64,000 nt of DNA from Aromatoleum toluvorans (GTDB lineage: Bacteria; Pseudomonadota; Gammaproteobacteria; Burkholderiales; Rhodocyclaceae). This document shows positions 63,761 to 64,000 of this stretch, piece after piece. The position numbers and the translations under genes are program-made. The notes under the pieces are model-generated. The model worked only from the letters and a program-made list of their open reading frames with translations, searched no databases and had not been told where the DNA came from. The stretch covers positions 29,564 through 93,563 of the forward strand of contig NZ_WTVN01000019.1 in assembly GCF_012910905.1 (NCBI RefSeq), read 5' to 3'. Positions within the stretch are counted from its first letter, which is position 1, and every line of letters begins with the position of its first letter.

Positions 63761-63999
63761 GGTTTGCTTCCCACGGGCAAGGTTTGGGTCATGTTGAGAG
63801 GAAGATAGACAAGCGTCATCGTGGTGTCCGTGATGCGTTGCACTTTGTAGTTGCCATCCAGCACATCACCCTCGGTGACGGTGTAGGGACGCTCGCCGCG
63901 CACGAGGAAGACGCGCACGGAGCTGCCGTCGGCGAGCTTGCCGAGATATTCGTAGGGGACGGGGGGTGCGACCGGCACCGGCGGCGGCGCTGGCGGGGC
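63757..63999 (-). CDS. PilP/GspC-like protein (5' end outside window)
   Basis: 80 residues visible: a Pro/Ala-rich linker running off the edge, then EYLGKLADGSSVRVFLVRGE and DVLDGNYKVQRI, a small beta domain like PilP or the HR domain of GspC that links the inner-membrane platform to the secretin. Frame open to the edge. Confidence 0.6.
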   Translation of the reverse strand, partial: APPAPPPVPVAPPVPYEYLGKLADGSSVRVFLVRGERPYTVTEGDVLDGNYKVQRITDTTMTLVYLPLNMTQTLPVGSKP

Positions 64000-64000
64000 C

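Noticed and set aside
61274..63808. 844-codon open frame opposite the secretin gene
   Set aside because: Composition is typical of antisense to GC-rich coding DNA; the secretin reading explains the region completely.
1..64000. tRNA, rRNA, CRISPR, insertion sequences, prophage
   Set aside because: No conserved RNA segments, repeat-spacer arrays or transposase/integrase proteins were seen.

Overview
The window is strongly GC-rich with tightly packed operons and suggests a denitrifying betaproteobacterium of the Rhodocyclales (Azoarcus/Aromatoleum/Thauera type). The evidence is a napFDAGHBC operon beside narXL and a Crp/Fnr regulator without an Fe-S cysteine cluster, a complete System I cytochrome c maturation operon, many c-type cytochromes, a DUF3460 protein typical of Betaproteobacteria, and the gmk-rpoZ-spoT order. 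The assignment rests on gene content and family recognition only. I saw no tRNA, rRNA, CRISPR array, transposase or phage gene.

Region 1 (1-16055) is the least ordinary part. It encodes an apparently dedicated envelope electron-transfer and cytochrome-assembly cluster. On the + strand are a CcsA-like protein (5' end outside the window), a heme-copper-oxidase-subunit-I-like membrane protein, an anchored TPR protein, two c7-type triheme cytochromes, a helical periplasmic protein, and paralogues of CcmC, CcmD and a TlpA/CcmG thioredoxin. A divergent three-gene operon encodes a Sel1 protein, a paralogue of the helical protein, and a kinase-less protein with two NarX-like P-box motifs. A sensor kinase and an NtrC-type sigma-54 activator follow, then a second Sel1 protein, a monoheme cytochrome c and two seven-bladed propeller proteins, closed by a strong terminator. 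Two imperfect-to-perfect palindromes sharing the pattern TTCYTRAWWTCARGAA lie about 118 and 127 nt upstream of the predicted starts of two sigma-54 (-24/-12) promoters. A third sigma-54 site faces the divergent operon. This looks like a self-contained sigma-54 regulon of unknown substrate.

Region 2 (16.3-33.4 kb) is the respiratory core, almost all on the - strand: ccmABCDEFGHI, napFDAGHBC (own terminator, FNR-type box upstream) and narXL, with a divergent Crp/Fnr gene across an intergenic region holding NarL-type heptamers.

Region 3 (33.4-59.9 kb) is mostly housekeeping and accessory: an exonuclease/GIY-YIG fusion, DUF3460, a LysE exporter divergent from a MocR regulator, a COG0523 GTPase, spoT-rpoZ-gmk, a PHB-depolymerase-like esterase, a DnaJ-like protein, a FrnE-like DsbA protein, a third c7 triheme cytochrome, CreA, a lipoprotein with a duplicated domain, a TlpA/transglutaminase/hydrolase run, two PlsC-fusion proteins for phospholipid turnover, an Xre regulator, a retropepsin-like protease, a PRC-barrel protein, two small cytochromes c, an SPFH/NfeD pair and a cold-shock protein. 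Region 4 (59.9-64.0 kb, - strand) is the end of a type II secretion/pilus-like operon: three pseudopilins, a secretin with a C-terminal cohesin domain, and a PilP/GspC-like protein that runs off the right edge.
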